From positions 30,933 to 94,932 of the forward strand of contig PCCY01000035.1 in NCBI GenBank assembly GCA_002731875.1: a DNA stretch of 64,000 bases, in the 5' to 3' direction. Origin of the DNA: Roseobacter sp. Its GTDB lineage: Bacteria > Pseudomonadota > Alphaproteobacteria > Rhodobacterales > Rhodobacteraceae. This document shows positions 46,278 to 56,791 of this stretch, piece after piece. Positions within the stretch are counted from its first letter, which is position 1; each line of letters starts with the position of its first letter. The position numbers and the translations under genes are program-made. A model generated the notes under the pieces. That model did not search any database. It saw nothing but the letters and a program-made list of their open reading frames with translations, and was not told the origin of the DNA.

Positions 46278-47497
46278 CAGTTTGATCCTCGATTATTGTT
46301 ACGAAGCTCGTTGAGAGGCAGATACGGCACGACACCCTGCGCGCTCCCCTCGCTCCCTTTTTCAAGGATAATCTTGTCGACATCACCCAACACTTTTTCC
46401 ATTGTCTCAATATACAGGCGTTTGCGTGTAACTTCCGGGGCAGCGTTGTATTCCGTCAACACAGCCTCGAACCGGCTGGCCTCACCCACGGCGTCATTCA
46501 CCACCCGTGCGCGATAGCCTTCCGCGGCTTCCAGAAGCTGGGCGGATTCACCACGTGCTTCGGCGGTGCGGCGGTTCGCGTAAGCATCAGCCTGACGTTC
46601 GGCGCGATCACGTTCCTGCTCGGCGGCCTGAACATCGCGGAACGCGTCGATAACGGATTCCTGCGACACGCGACCTTCGTTGTCGGTGATGGTGACGGTC
46701 TGCCGCGGCGGATCCACCTTGTTGAAGTTGACACGAATGATGTTGATGCCGGTCTGCCGGTTGTCCAACGTGGACTGGATCAACTCGCGCGCATTGGCTT
46801 CGATCGCAGCACGGTCACGGTTCAGGATCGGTGCAAGCTCTGACTGAGCGATGATTTCCCGCATCGCGGATTCCGAAATCGCGCGGACCGCGACCTGAGG
46901 ATCACGGAGCGAAAACTTGAAGTTGCGGGCATCCTTGACGTTCCAGACAACCTGGAAATCGATGTCGACGATGTTTTCATCGGTCGTGAGCATCAGGCCT
47001 TCGTTGTCATCGCCACCGCGCCCCGCGCCGATGGTCTCTGCCCGGTTGGTGGTGACATCGAAAACCTCGGCAGTCACGAACGGCCAAGGGGCAAAGTTCA
47101 AACCTTCGGTACCGACACCCGAAAACTTACCTAGAAACAGTTCGATCGACTGTTGTTCTGGACGGACCGTATAAAAGCTGGCCATCCCCCAGAGCACGAC
47201 AGCGGCCAAAGCCCCAAGACCGACGGTGCCACGGGTAAGCCGCGGGCCGTTGCCCATTCCGCCACCGGATGGACCACCGGCCCCATTGCCGCCGCCCTTG
47301 CCACCCATCAGAACGCGCAACCGTTCCTGGCCTTTTTTCACAAGATCGTCTATCTCTGGTATCTGCGGCTTGTCCGAGCCGGGGCCACGATTGCCCCCCG
47401 TGGGTCGGTTATTGCCTGGCTTTTTCTGGTTATCACCAGAATTGCCCCCGCCTGAGTTTCCTCCGCCGCCCCAAGGACCGCCTGTATTTCCAGTCAT
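46277..47497 (-). CDS. hflK: HflK, regulator of FtsH protease
   Basis: This is 406 residues. The first 80 are cytoplasmic and rich in Gly, Asn and Pro (GGPWGGGGNSGGGNSGDNQ). A membrane segment (GTVGLGALAAVVLWGMASFY) and the SPFH domain follow (TVRPEQQSIELFLGKFSG, NIVDIDFQVVWNVKDARNF, INIIRVNFNKVDPP). The heptad-rich part from EQERDRAERQADAYANRRTAEARGES is the coiled coil. It pairs with HflC. GGGAAG precedes the ATG. Confidence 0.95.
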   Translation of the reverse strand: MTGNTGGPWGGGGNSGGGNSGDNQKKPGNNRPTGGNRGPGSDKPQIPEIDDLVKKGQERLRVLMGGKGGGNGAGGPSGGGMGNGPRLTRGTVGLGALAAVVLWGMASFYTVRPEQQSIELFLGKFSGVGTEGLNFAPWPFVTAEVFDVTTNRAETIGAGRGGDDNEGLMLTTDENIVDIDFQVVWNVKDARNFKFSLRDPQVAVRAISESAMREIIAQSELAPILNRDRAAIEANARELIQSTLDNRQTGINIIRVNFNKVDPPRQTVTITDNEGRVSQESVIDAFRDVQAAEQERDRAERQADAYANRRTAEARGESAQLLEAAEGYRARVVNDAVGEASRFEAVLTEYNAAPEVTRKRLYIETMEKVLGDVDKIILEKGSEGSAQGVVPYLPLNELRNNNRGSN

Positions 47498-47566
47498 TAA
47501 TTCTTCCCTATTATGGCCATGCCATTGGCCTCGTCTTATTCAGATTTGGACATGATTGCCCAGAAA

Positions 47567-49039
<1,473 letters not shown>

Positions 49040-49060
49040 ATGGTCGGGGCCTTTCCAGCT

Positions 49061-49849
49061 TCAGTCGCTAAGGTCGGAGAACAGGTTGTCGGTTTCGACG
49101 AAATCCAGACGATCACGGTCGACCGTGCCCTCGTTGATATCTCGGACTTCGACACGACCATCGCCATACCCGATGACAACCGCATCACAGATATCAATGA
49201 ACAGCCCGTTTTCAACCACGCCCGGCATTTGGTTCATCACCAGGGAAAGCTGACGCGCGTTGCCGATCCGGTTCAGGTGCAGGTCCAGAATGTAATTACC
49301 TTCGTCCGTGACAAAAGGAATGTCGCCATTCATGCGCAATGTAGAAGTACGGCCCAGTACATCCATCGAAATCAAGGTTTCCTCGACCAGAGCCTGGGTG
49401 GTTTGCCACCCGAAAGGTATGACCTCGACCGGCAGCGGAAACGCCCCGAGAGTTTCGACTTCCTTGCCGATATCAGCGATCACCACCATCTGGTCAGACG
49501 CTGTTGCCACGATCTTTTCTTGCAGCAGGGCACCGCCGCCGCCCTTGATCAGGTTCAGCTCACCATCGAATTCATCCGCACCGTCTATGGTCAGGTCCAA
49601 CCACTTCGCCTCATCCAGGCTGATGACCTCGATGCCGACCTCGCGCGCCAGCTGCGCCGTCCGCGTCGAAGTCGGGACACCCTTGATCCGCAACCCGTCG
49701 TCACGCACCATCTCTCCCAAACAGCGTACCAGCCAGGCGGCAGTAGACCCGGTGCCCAGCCCGACGCGCATTCCGTCTTCTACAAATTGCGCAGCGCGTT
49801 TAGCGGCGACAAACTTCGCCTTATCGATAGGAGACAATTCTCCGGCCAT
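49061..49849 (-). CDS. rpiA: Ribose-5-phosphate isomerase A
   Basis: This is 262 residues. Marks are VEDGMRVGLGTGSTAAWLVRCLGE, the active-site loop DLTIDGADEFDGELNLIKGGGGALLQEKIVA and QMVVIADIGKEVETLG, and GVVENGLFIDICD near the end. It interconverts ribose-5-phosphate and ribulose-5-phosphate in the pentose phosphate pathway. AGGAGT precedes the ATG. The gene leads the rpiA-gor pair with 21 bases between them. Confidence 0.96.
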   Translation of the reverse strand: MAGELSPIDKAKFVAAKRAAQFVEDGMRVGLGTGSTAAWLVRCLGEMVRDDGLRIKGVPTSTRTAQLAREVGIEVISLDEAKWLDLTIDGADEFDGELNLIKGGGGALLQEKIVATASDQMVVIADIGKEVETLGAFPLPVEVIPFGWQTTQALVEETLISMDVLGRTSTLRMNGDIPFVTDEGNYILDLHLNRIGNARQLSLVMNQMPGVVENGLFIDICDAVVIGYGDGRVEVRDINEGTVDRDRLDFVETDNLFSDLSD

Positions 49850-50053
49850 AGTTGCGACTCCTCGTTGATCGGAGCCCTTATAGCGGTGGCGGGCGTCACG
49901 CGCGACCCCTGAAAACCGTGTTATTTATCGACTATGCGTTCAACTTGGTTACCATAGCGACAGGTTCGCCGGATAAACGCTGGCCGACAGTGGATAACAC
50001 CGGGGCGTGGGCTATGTCGTGCAGACAAATATAATTGCTCGCGGGGCGTAACG

Positions 50054-51157
50054 ATGCTGCAACTGACCAATCTGCCAATGCCCGCCGTGGTAGACAAAAC
50101 TGTCGTAAGCCTCGCCGGTCTTGGCACTGCACTCCCGCCGCACCAGCTCTCTCAGTCCATGGCGAAAACCTATGCAAAAGCGTTGCTTGGCCCGCGATAC
50201 ACCCATTTTGACCGGCTTGCGCCAGCGTTCGAGAACGCGGGCGTCGACACGCGCTATCTGGTGCAACCGGTAAGTTGGTACGAACGCGATCATAGCTGGT
50301 CCGAACGTGGGAGCGCCTATCTTGAGACCGCGCCCGACCTTTTCATCCACGCGGCGCGGTCAGCTCTGGCCGATGCTGGGGTCGCTGCGGAAGATGTTGA
50401 CGTAATTGTTACTGTCTCATCCACCGGCATCGCGACTCCATCGCTCGAGGCGCAGGCATTCAAGGCCATGGGTTTTCGCAATGATGTGCAACGTGTGCCG
50501 GTGTTCGGGTTGGGTTGCGCCGGCGGTGTCAGCGGCCTGTCACTGGCAGCGCGGCTTGCCAGCACCCGTCCGGGCCAGACGGTACTTATGGTTGCGGTGG
50601 AAACATGTTCTTTGTCGTTCCGCACGGACCGCCTTCAGAAAGCCGATATCATCGCAACCGTGCTGTTTGGCGACGGTGCCGCCGCGGCAGTCTTGCAGTC
50701 AGGACCCGCGGTGACCGCTGGCAGGGTCACACTGGGCGAAGGGCAAGAATACCTGTGGCCTGACACCCTGGCCATCATGGGCTGGGATGTGGACGATAAC
50801 GGCTTGGGCGTCGTGTTTGACCGGTCCATTCCCGGTTTTGTCGAAAGTCACTTTCGCGAGGCGGTGGAGGCGATGCTCGACCGCGCCGATCTGACATTGG
50901 GGGACGTCGACCGGCTGGTGTGCCACCCCGGCGGGGCCAAGGTGCTGGAAGCAATCGAGGCCACGATGGGACTTGCACCCGGCAGCCTTGATGCGGAACG
51001 CGACACCCTGCGCGCCCAAGGAAATATGTCCGCGCCAACGGCACTGTTCGTTCTGGACAAGGTGCTGAAGTCAGGCCAGTCCGGTCAGCTGGCCCTGTGT
51101 GCCCTGGGGCCGGGTTTCACTGCGTCGATGCTGCCACTGACGGTGGCCCCGTCGTGA
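50054..51157 (+). CDS. Type III polyketide synthase (chalcone/stilbene synthase family)
   Basis: This is 367 residues. The catalytic triad is visible: Cys in PVFGLGCAGGVSGL, His in RLVCHPGGAKVLEAIE and Asn in QGNMSAPTALFVLD. Segments such as TVSSTGIATPSLEA and GDGAAAAVLQSG fit the thiolase fold of this family. Bacterial type III synthases extend fatty acyl starters with malonyl-CoA to alkylpyrones, alkylresorcinols or similar. The next gene overlaps its stop and encodes an isoprenylcysteine-methyltransferase-like protein, the arrangement of bpsA-bpsB in Bacillus, where the product is an alkylpyrone methyl ether. Confidence 0.92.
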   Translation: MLQLTNLPMPAVVDKTVVSLAGLGTALPPHQLSQSMAKTYAKALLGPRYTHFDRLAPAFENAGVDTRYLVQPVSWYERDHSWSERGSAYLETAPDLFIHAARSALADAGVAAEDVDVIVTVSSTGIATPSLEAQAFKAMGFRNDVQRVPVFGLGCAGGVSGLSLAARLASTRPGQTVLMVAVETCSLSFRTDRLQKADIIATVLFGDGAAAAVLQSGPAVTAGRVTLGEGQEYLWPDTLAIMGWDVDDNGLGVVFDRSIPGFVESHFREAVEAMLDRADLTLGDVDRLVCHPGGAKVLEAIEATMGLAPGSLDAERDTLRAQGNMSAPTALFVLDKVLKSGQSGQLALCALGPGFTASMLPLTVAPS

Positions 51158-51642
51158 CCATTGGCACCTTTTCATTCCTGGCCTTTATCGTCTTGCAGCG
51201 CTTGGGTGAACTCGTACTGGCCAAACGGAACACGGCGGCGTTGCTGGCCCGAGGCGCACACGAAGCCGGTGCCGGGCACTATCCGGTTATGGTCGCGCTC
51301 CACACCGCATGGGTGCTTGGGTTGGTGGCGTTCGGGTTTGGCGAACCCATCAATGCGATCTGGCTTGCGGTCTACGTTGTACTGCAATTCCTGCGCGTCT
51401 GGATATTGGCGACCCTCGGCCCGAGGTGGACAACACGGATCATTGTCATTGACGAACCGCTGGTCGCAAAAGGTCCGTTCCGGTTCTTGCCGCACCCCAA
51501 TTACACACTTGTAGTATTCGAGATTTTCGTCGCGCCCATGGTACTGGGCTTGCTTTGGCTGGCCGTGCTGTTCAGTGTCTTGAATGCCCTGATGCTCTAT
51601 CATCGCATCCGGGTCGAAGATCACGCCTTGCGGCGCAGCTAG
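51154..51642 (+). CDS. Isoprenylcysteine carboxyl methyltransferase-like membrane protein (BpsB-like)
   Basis: This is 162 residues with a GTG start that overlaps the previous stop (GTGA). A frame from an ATG at 51097 lies within the polyketide gene and is less likely. Four to five hydrophobic segments are present (TFSFLAFIVLQRLGELVLA, IWLAVYVVLQFLRVWILATL). The conserved end RFLPHPNYTLVVFEIFVAPM and MLYHRIRVEDHAL match the SAM-binding part of this family. By analogy with BpsB it would O-methylate the polyketide product in the membrane. Confidence 0.85.
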   Translation: MTIGTFSFLAFIVLQRLGELVLAKRNTAALLARGAHEAGAGHYPVMVALHTAWVLGLVAFGFGEPINAIWLAVYVVLQFLRVWILATLGPRWTTRIIVIDEPLVAKGPFRFLPHPNYTLVVFEIFVAPMVLGLLWLAVLFSVLNALMLYHRIRVEDHALRRS

Positions 51643-51731
51643 CTCCTGCCCTATTTCGCAAAGCTCCGCTATCAGCGAGATTATGTCGTTTTCGTTCGTG
51701 CCGAAAAATTTTAATGAGGTACGACACCGAC

Positions 51732-52418
51732 ATGAAACCCTATATTCTCCACTACGCCCCGGATAATGCATCCGTTATCGTTCGCATGGCTCTTGATGCA
51801 ATAGGGCAGCCGTTTGACGCCGTTTTGGTGGACCGGTCGCGTCACGCCCAAACGTCGCCCGAATATCTAAAGCTCAACCCACATGGCCTGATCCCCGTGC
51901 TGCAAGGCGCAGCGGGGGCGATGTTTGAAACGGGTGCCATTCTTTTGTGGCTGAACGATCGGCATGGCGGACTGGGCCCTTCGGTCACCGATCCGGCCCG
52001 CGCCGATTTTCTCAAGTGGCTGTTCTTTGTCTCGAACACCCTGCATCCGGCCTTGCGGATGTGCTTTTACCCCGAGAAATATACAGGGGATCAGGCGGCA
52101 CACCAACTGGCGCTGTATCAATCCACGTCGAAAGCCATCCAGACCCACCTCGGGACGCTTGACCTGCGCGCGTCCCAGGGACCTTTGCCGTTGGCGCTTC
52201 AGCTTTATCTGGCAGCCCTGTTGCGGTGGTGCGCGCTGTATCCGATTGACCGCGATCGCAGTTGGTTTGCACTGGCGGACACCCCACATTTGCACGCCAT
52301 GTGCCGTGCCGTCGAACAACTGCCCTGCACCGCCGCGGCGCAAGCCGCCGAAGGGCTTGGCCCGAACCCATTTACTGCGCCGGTTTACGCCGCGCCTGAA
52401 AAAGGTACCGCTACCTGA
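51732..52418 (+). CDS. Glutathione S-transferase family protein
   Basis: This is 228 residues from MKPYILHYAP, with an alternative ATG 18 bases upstream. The N-terminal thioredoxin-like part holds NPHGLIPVL and FETGAILLWLND, the glutathione-binding stretches. A helical C-terminal domain follows (FLKWLFFVSNTLHPALRM). Substrate is unknown. Its stop overlaps the sdaA ATG (TGATG), so the two are coupled. Confidence 0.88.
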   Translation: MKPYILHYAPDNASVIVRMALDAIGQPFDAVLVDRSRHAQTSPEYLKLNPHGLIPVLQGAAGAMFETGAILLWLNDRHGGLGPSVTDPARADFLKWLFFVSNTLHPALRMCFYPEKYTGDQAAHQLALYQSTSKAIQTHLGTLDLRASQGPLPLALQLYLAALLRWCALYPIDRDRSWFALADTPHLHAMCRAVEQLPCTAAAQAAEGLGPNPFTAPVYAAPEKGTAT

Positions 52419-53791
52419 TGTTCTTGTCCGTGTTCGATATGTTCAAAGTGGGGATCGGCCCATCGTCTTCTCATACCATGGGTCCGATGGTGGCCGCAGC
52501 GCGCTTTCTGGACCTCATGCGGGCCTCGCCTTTCAATTTTGCCGGACTGCGCGCATCGTTGCACGGCAGTCTGGCCTTTACCGGTGTGGGTCACGCCACT
52601 GACCGTGCCACGATACTGGGTCTTGCCGGGTTCACGCCCCATGATTACGACCACGAGAAGGCCGAGGCCGTGCTTGCCCAGATACACAGCACCGGGCAGA
52701 TTGCCCTACCTGACCTCGGGACCCTGAAATTCGCGCCCAAGACCGACATGATCTTTGACTATGAAACCAAGCTGACCGGTCACGCAAACGGAATGATGCT
52801 GATGGCCACGGACGCCCAAGGCGATGTCACCTTGCGTGAGACCTATTACTCGATCGGCGGTGGTTTCGTGATGACCGAAGCTGAACTGGCCGCAGGCAAG
52901 GACACGGACGAAGGTGCGCCGATCCCCTTTCCGTTCAAATCGGCTGCCGAGATGCTTGAGATGGCAGACAGGTCGGGGAAAACCATTGCGCAGATGAAAC
53001 GGGCAAACGAAGAAGCGCGCGGCGGTGCCGTTCACCTGCGCGACGGAACCAGGCGACTGTGGCAGGTGATGAACGATTGCATCAATCGGGGCCTTGAGAC
53101 CGACGGGATCTTGCCCGGCGGCCTGAACGTCAAGCGCCGCGCCAAAGGCATCCATGACGCGCTGTTGGCTGAACGGGGACAGAACCACCGCGCGCCCCAC
53201 ACAATCAACGACTGGATGAGCGTTTACGCCATGGCGGTAAACGAGGAAAACGCCGCAGGTGGTCAGGTGGTCACAGCGCCTACCAATGGAGCTGCAGGCG
53301 TGATGCCCGCAACCTTGCGGTACTATCTCGATCACGTTCCCGGCGCATCCCAAAGCCATATCGAAGACTTCCTGCTTACCGCCGCCGCCATCGGTGGGCT
53401 GGTGAAGTTCAACGCGTCGATATCGGGAGCCGAAGCCGGATGTCAGGCCGAAGTCGGCTCGGCTGCTGCGATGTCTGCGGCCGGGTTGTGTGCGGTGATG
53501 GGGGGCACGCCCGCGCAAATCGAAAACGCCGCCGAAATCGCGCTCGAACATCATCTGGGTATGACGTGTGATCCGGTGCGCGGCCTGGTGCAGGTACCCT
53601 GCATCGAACGCAACGGCCTTGGCGCGATCAAGGCGGTGTCCGCCGCATCGCTTGCCCTGCGCGGTGACGGCACGCATCTTGTGCCGCTGGATGCCTGTAT
53701 CGAGACCATGCGCCAGACCGGTGCGGACATGTCTGAAAAATACAAGGAAACATCGCTTGGCGGCCTGGCTGTGAACGTCCCGAATTGCTGA
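52418..53791 (+). CDS. sdaA: L-serine ammonia-lyase, iron-sulfur type, single chain
   Basis: The protein has 457 residues. The beta domain has SVFDMFKVGIGPSSSHTMGPM. The alpha domain has APTNGAAGVMPATLRYY, and three Cys expected to hold the 4Fe-4S cluster (GAEAGCQAEVGS near 342, GMTCDPVRGLVQVPCIERN near 383 and 395). The very last residue is Cys (VNVPNC), which in the Legionella enzyme folds back onto the cluster as an autoinhibitory ligand. It converts L-serine to pyruvate and ammonia. Confidence 0.96.
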   Translation: MFLSVFDMFKVGIGPSSSHTMGPMVAAARFLDLMRASPFNFAGLRASLHGSLAFTGVGHATDRATILGLAGFTPHDYDHEKAEAVLAQIHSTGQIALPDLGTLKFAPKTDMIFDYETKLTGHANGMMLMATDAQGDVTLRETYYSIGGGFVMTEAELAAGKDTDEGAPIPFPFKSAAEMLEMADRSGKTIAQMKRANEEARGGAVHLRDGTRRLWQVMNDCINRGLETDGILPGGLNVKRRAKGIHDALLAERGQNHRAPHTINDWMSVYAMAVNEENAAGGQVVTAPTNGAAGVMPATLRYYLDHVPGASQSHIEDFLLTAAAIGGLVKFNASISGAEAGCQAEVGSAAAMSAAGLCAVMGGTPAQIENAAEIALEHHLGMTCDPVRGLVQVPCIERNGLGAIKAVSAASLALRGDGTHLVPLDACIETMRQTGADMSEKYKETSLGGLAVNVPNC

Positions 53792-53885
53792 CCTGACGCT
53801 ACGGAACGGCCCAAGGCAACGCTTGACCCAGCGGGGTAACTGCCACAATCTGACGTCTGTCAGGCAAATGGGCGGGAGCGGCACG

Positions 53886-54566
53886 ATGGACTTACAGCAG
53901 GCAATGCAGGAACGGCGCAGCATCAGAGGTTTCAAGAAAGACCCGGTTTCGCGCGAACTTCTGGAAGAAGTGATTGCGCTTGCAAACCGCGCTCCGTCGT
54001 CGATGAACACGCAGCCCTGGCACTTGCACGTGCTGACCGGAGAGCCGCTGGAAAAAGTCCGCGAAGGCAATTCGACCCGCATGTTGCAAGGCATTCCCCC
54101 GGTGCGCGAGATCAGCGACCATGGGGCTTATGCCGGGGTGCACCGCGACCGGCAGGTCGGCATTGCCAAGCAACTATTCGCGGCCATGGGCATCGAACGA
54201 GATGACAAGGAGCGCCGGCAAGACTGGGTCATGCGCGGATTTCGCCAGTTCGACGCACCGGTTTCCATCGTGGTGTGCTTCGACAAGTCGCTCGATGATA
54301 ACGGCACCATCGCGCATTTCGATCTGGGTGCGGTGACCTACGGCCTTGTGCTTGCGGCATGGAGCAAGGGTCTGGGGTCCGTCATCAATGGCCAAGGGAT
54401 CATGCAATCACCTGTCGTGCGCGAGCATGCACAGATCCCTGACGATCAGGTTATCATGACCTGTGTGGCACTCGGCTGGCCCGACGAAAGCTTTTCGGCC
54501 AACGAGGTGGTATCTACGCGTCGCCCGGTTGAGGAACTGGCCCGCTTCGTCGGCTTTGACGACTGA
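53886..54566 (+). CDS. Nitroreductase-family protein
   Basis: This is 226 residues. It has the FMN-binding pattern ERRSIRGFKKDPVSRELLEEVIALANRAPSSMNTQPWHLHVL near the start and a late GAVTYGLVLAAWSKGLGSVINGQ with VALGWPDESF, all typical of the NADPH-nitroreductase family. It probably reduces nitroaromatics, quinones or flavin substrates. The ATG at 53886 follows GGGAGCGG; the frame extends to 53823 without support. It follows sdaA by 95 bases. Confidence 0.92.
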   Translation: MDLQQAMQERRSIRGFKKDPVSRELLEEVIALANRAPSSMNTQPWHLHVLTGEPLEKVREGNSTRMLQGIPPVREISDHGAYAGVHRDRQVGIAKQLFAAMGIERDDKERRQDWVMRGFRQFDAPVSIVVCFDKSLDDNGTIAHFDLGAVTYGLVLAAWSKGLGSVINGQGIMQSPVVREHAQIPDDQVIMTCVALGWPDESFSANEVVSTRRPVEELARFVGFDD

Positions 54567-54658
54567 AGTCCGGGGGCGATCGCGACGCTACAGCACCTGA
54601 TGAGCGACCATCCATCGACGCAAGCCTTCCACGTTTGGGGAAAGTCTGCACTTCAAAA

Positions 54659-55609
54659 TCAGCCGTTGACGTTGGCCCGCACTTCGTAACCGCGCTCTTC
54701 GGGTTCATCGTCCACCAATTCCTGCGGGAACCCGTCGGCGAGGATCTTGAGGCCCGTGGCGTCTTCAAGCCTCTCGATGATCCGGTCGGACTGGGCCCGC
54801 ATGCCATAGCGTTTCTGGCCATCCGCAATGATGTCGATGATCATGGGCGATATTTCGAGCGGGACCGAAAACTGATCGGCGAGCTTTTGAAACAACCCGA
54901 TGTCCTTTTGCACCAGATCCATCGTGAAATTCACATCGCGCGCCCCCGATAGTATGAGCTGGCTTTCGGTTTCATGTACAAAGGACGTCCCCGAAGACAT
55001 TGAAATCGCCTGAAACGTTGTTGCAAGATTGATATCGGCGGCTTTCATCACCGTCATCGCCTCGCAGACCGAAATCAGGTTCACCGTCGCCAGGTAATTC
55101 GTCATGACCTTCAGCACCGAAGCCGTTCCCAGATCGCCCGTATGCAGGATCCGACGGCCCATCACTGTCAACAACGGCAATATCCGTTCGAACGTGGGAC
55201 GGTCACACCCGGCGAAAATACTGATGTTGCCGGTATCTGCACGGTGACACCCACCCGAAACCGGGCAATCGACCGCCGCACCGCCCGCGTCGATGACCGC
55301 GCGGCCCAGACGCGCGATTTCAGCGGCGTCGGTGGTCGACATCTCGAGCCAGATTTTGCCTGGCCCGACATGCGGCAGCATGTCCGCCATGACCGCTGCT
55401 GATGCGGCAGGGCTTGGCAGACACGTAATCACCACGTCGCACACTTGCATGAGGTCGGCGGGTGTCTTGCCGTCCTTCGCCCCCTTGGCCACCTTGCCTG
55501 CAACCAACGCCGGGTCGAGGTCGTGCACATACAGGTCAACGCCGTTGCGCAGCAGGCTCCCGGACAATTTGCCGCCCACATTGCCCAGGCCGATAAATCC
55601 CACCTTCAT
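54659..55609 (-). CDS. NAD(P)-dependent beta-hydroxyacid dehydrogenase
   Basis: This is 316 residues. It begins with the Rossmann motif VGFIGLGNVGGKLSGSLLRNG. The substrate motif DCPVSGGCHRADTGNISIFAG and the catalytic Lys in GTASVLKVMTNYLATVN follow. This is the 3-hydroxyisobutyrate / tartronate semialdehyde reductase family. The C-terminal region (QKDIGLFQKLADQFSVPLEI) also fits. Substrate is not determined by sequence, and it stands alone on the minus strand. Confidence 0.9.
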   Translation of the reverse strand: MKVGFIGLGNVGGKLSGSLLRNGVDLYVHDLDPALVAGKVAKGAKDGKTPADLMQVCDVVITCLPSPAASAAVMADMLPHVGPGKIWLEMSTTDAAEIARLGRAVIDAGGAAVDCPVSGGCHRADTGNISIFAGCDRPTFERILPLLTVMGRRILHTGDLGTASVLKVMTNYLATVNLISVCEAMTVMKAADINLATTFQAISMSSGTSFVHETESQLILSGARDVNFTMDLVQKDIGLFQKLADQFSVPLEISPMIIDIIADGQKRYGMRAQSDRIIERLEDATGLKILADGFPQELVDDEPEERGYEVRANVNG

Positions 55610-55830
55610 GTCGTTCGCTTTCCATTGTTGTTTGGACCAGTGAACCTTGACACGCTACAAGGTGCCCGCCTGTTTGCGACGGCGTACCTTCTGTCTGCGC
55701 ACCGTCGGCCTGTCGGTGCGCGGGGGACGCGGACGGTGCAATCACGCACAGATGGCGTTCGTCGTCCGCGTATTGCGGTGATACCGTGCGGTTCCTATCT
55801 TCGGGGCAAGCAATCAATGGAGAGCATACC

Positions 55831-56742
55831 ATGTCGATCCGACCTACATTGGAAACCCGCGCCGCAAAGCAGACCCTGGAAGGCGCAGGTGTCAAGCTTT
55901 ACCGCGCGTTCGGGTTTCAGGACCCATCAGAGCTTGACCCGTTTCTGCTGTTCGACGACTTTCGCAACGAGCGTCCGCAGGATTTCGAGAGGGGCTTTCC
56001 GTGGCACCCCCATCGCGGCATCGAAACAATCACCTATGTGCTGGAAGGAACAGTGGACCACGGGGATTCGCTGGGCAACGTCGGCACACTTGGCGCGGGC
56101 GACGTGCAGTGGATGACCGCAGGGTCAGGTATCTTGCATCAAGAGATGCCCCACGGAAACGCCAAAGGCCAGATGCACGGGTTCCAGCTTTGGGGTAACC
56201 TGCCCGCGTCACAGAAAATGACCGCGCCCCGGTACCAGGACGTGACGTCGAGGGATATCCCGGTGGTCACCGATGACGACGGTACCACCGTACGTGTGAT
56301 CACCGGAGAATTCTGGGGAAAGAAAGGCCCGGTCGACGGCATAGCAGCCGATCCTCAATATCTTGATATCACTGTTCCGGCAGGCGTGCGCAAAACCTTC
56401 AGGATCGACACATATCGTCGGGCCTTCGCCTATGTGTTCCAAGGTGAGGCGGCGTTTGCTGATGCGTCGGCACCTTCAGGCGTGCTGCTGGAAAAGGAAA
56501 TCGCCGGGGCCGAGGTAAATATCCGCGACTTGAGCGGGGATCGCACATTGATCCGCTTTGGTTCCGGTGACGAAGTAACCATGCAAGCCGGCCCCGAAGG
56601 TGTGCGGTTTTTGCTGATTTCCGGTGCGCCTATCGACGAACCCGTTGCATGGCACGGTCCGATCGTGATGAACACCCAAGCTGAGTTGCGCCAGGCAATG
56701 CAGGATCTGAACAACGGTACGTTCATCAAACCCGCCCACTAG
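55831..56742 (+). CDS. Pirin-family cupin protein
   Basis: This is 303 residues. Two cupin folds are visible. The metal site is FPWHPHRGIETITYVLEG with VDHGDS, then MTAGSGILHQEMP; the His-x-His and His-x-Glu ligands of pirin are in place. The C-terminal part has FRIDTYRRAFAYVFQGEA. Some bacterial pirins are quercetin dioxygenases or regulators of pyruvate metabolism; which applies here is not known. GGAGAG precedes the ATG at 55831. Confidence 0.93.
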   Translation: MSIRPTLETRAAKQTLEGAGVKLYRAFGFQDPSELDPFLLFDDFRNERPQDFERGFPWHPHRGIETITYVLEGTVDHGDSLGNVGTLGAGDVQWMTAGSGILHQEMPHGNAKGQMHGFQLWGNLPASQKMTAPRYQDVTSRDIPVVTDDDGTTVRVITGEFWGKKGPVDGIAADPQYLDITVPAGVRKTFRIDTYRRAFAYVFQGEAAFADASAPSGVLLEKEIAGAEVNIRDLSGDRTLIRFGSGDEVTMQAGPEGVRFLLISGAPIDEPVAWHGPIVMNTQAELRQAMQDLNNGTFIKPAH

Positions 56743-56764
56743 GCCCGTCAAAGACTGGATTCCG

Positions 56765-56791
56765 GGGCGGGGGCCTGAGGCCCCTGCCCCT
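56765..56791. terminator. Bidirectional hairpin between pirin and TetR genes
   Basis: GGGGCGGGGGCC and GGCCCCTGCCCC form a 12-bp stem with one G-T pair and the loop TGA, between convergent stops. TTAT follows on the plus strand. It could end both transcripts. Confidence 0.6.

Noticed and set aside
52706..54094. 462-codon minus-strand frame opposite sdaA
   Set aside because: Shadow of sdaA, which shows all iron-sulfur and substrate motifs.
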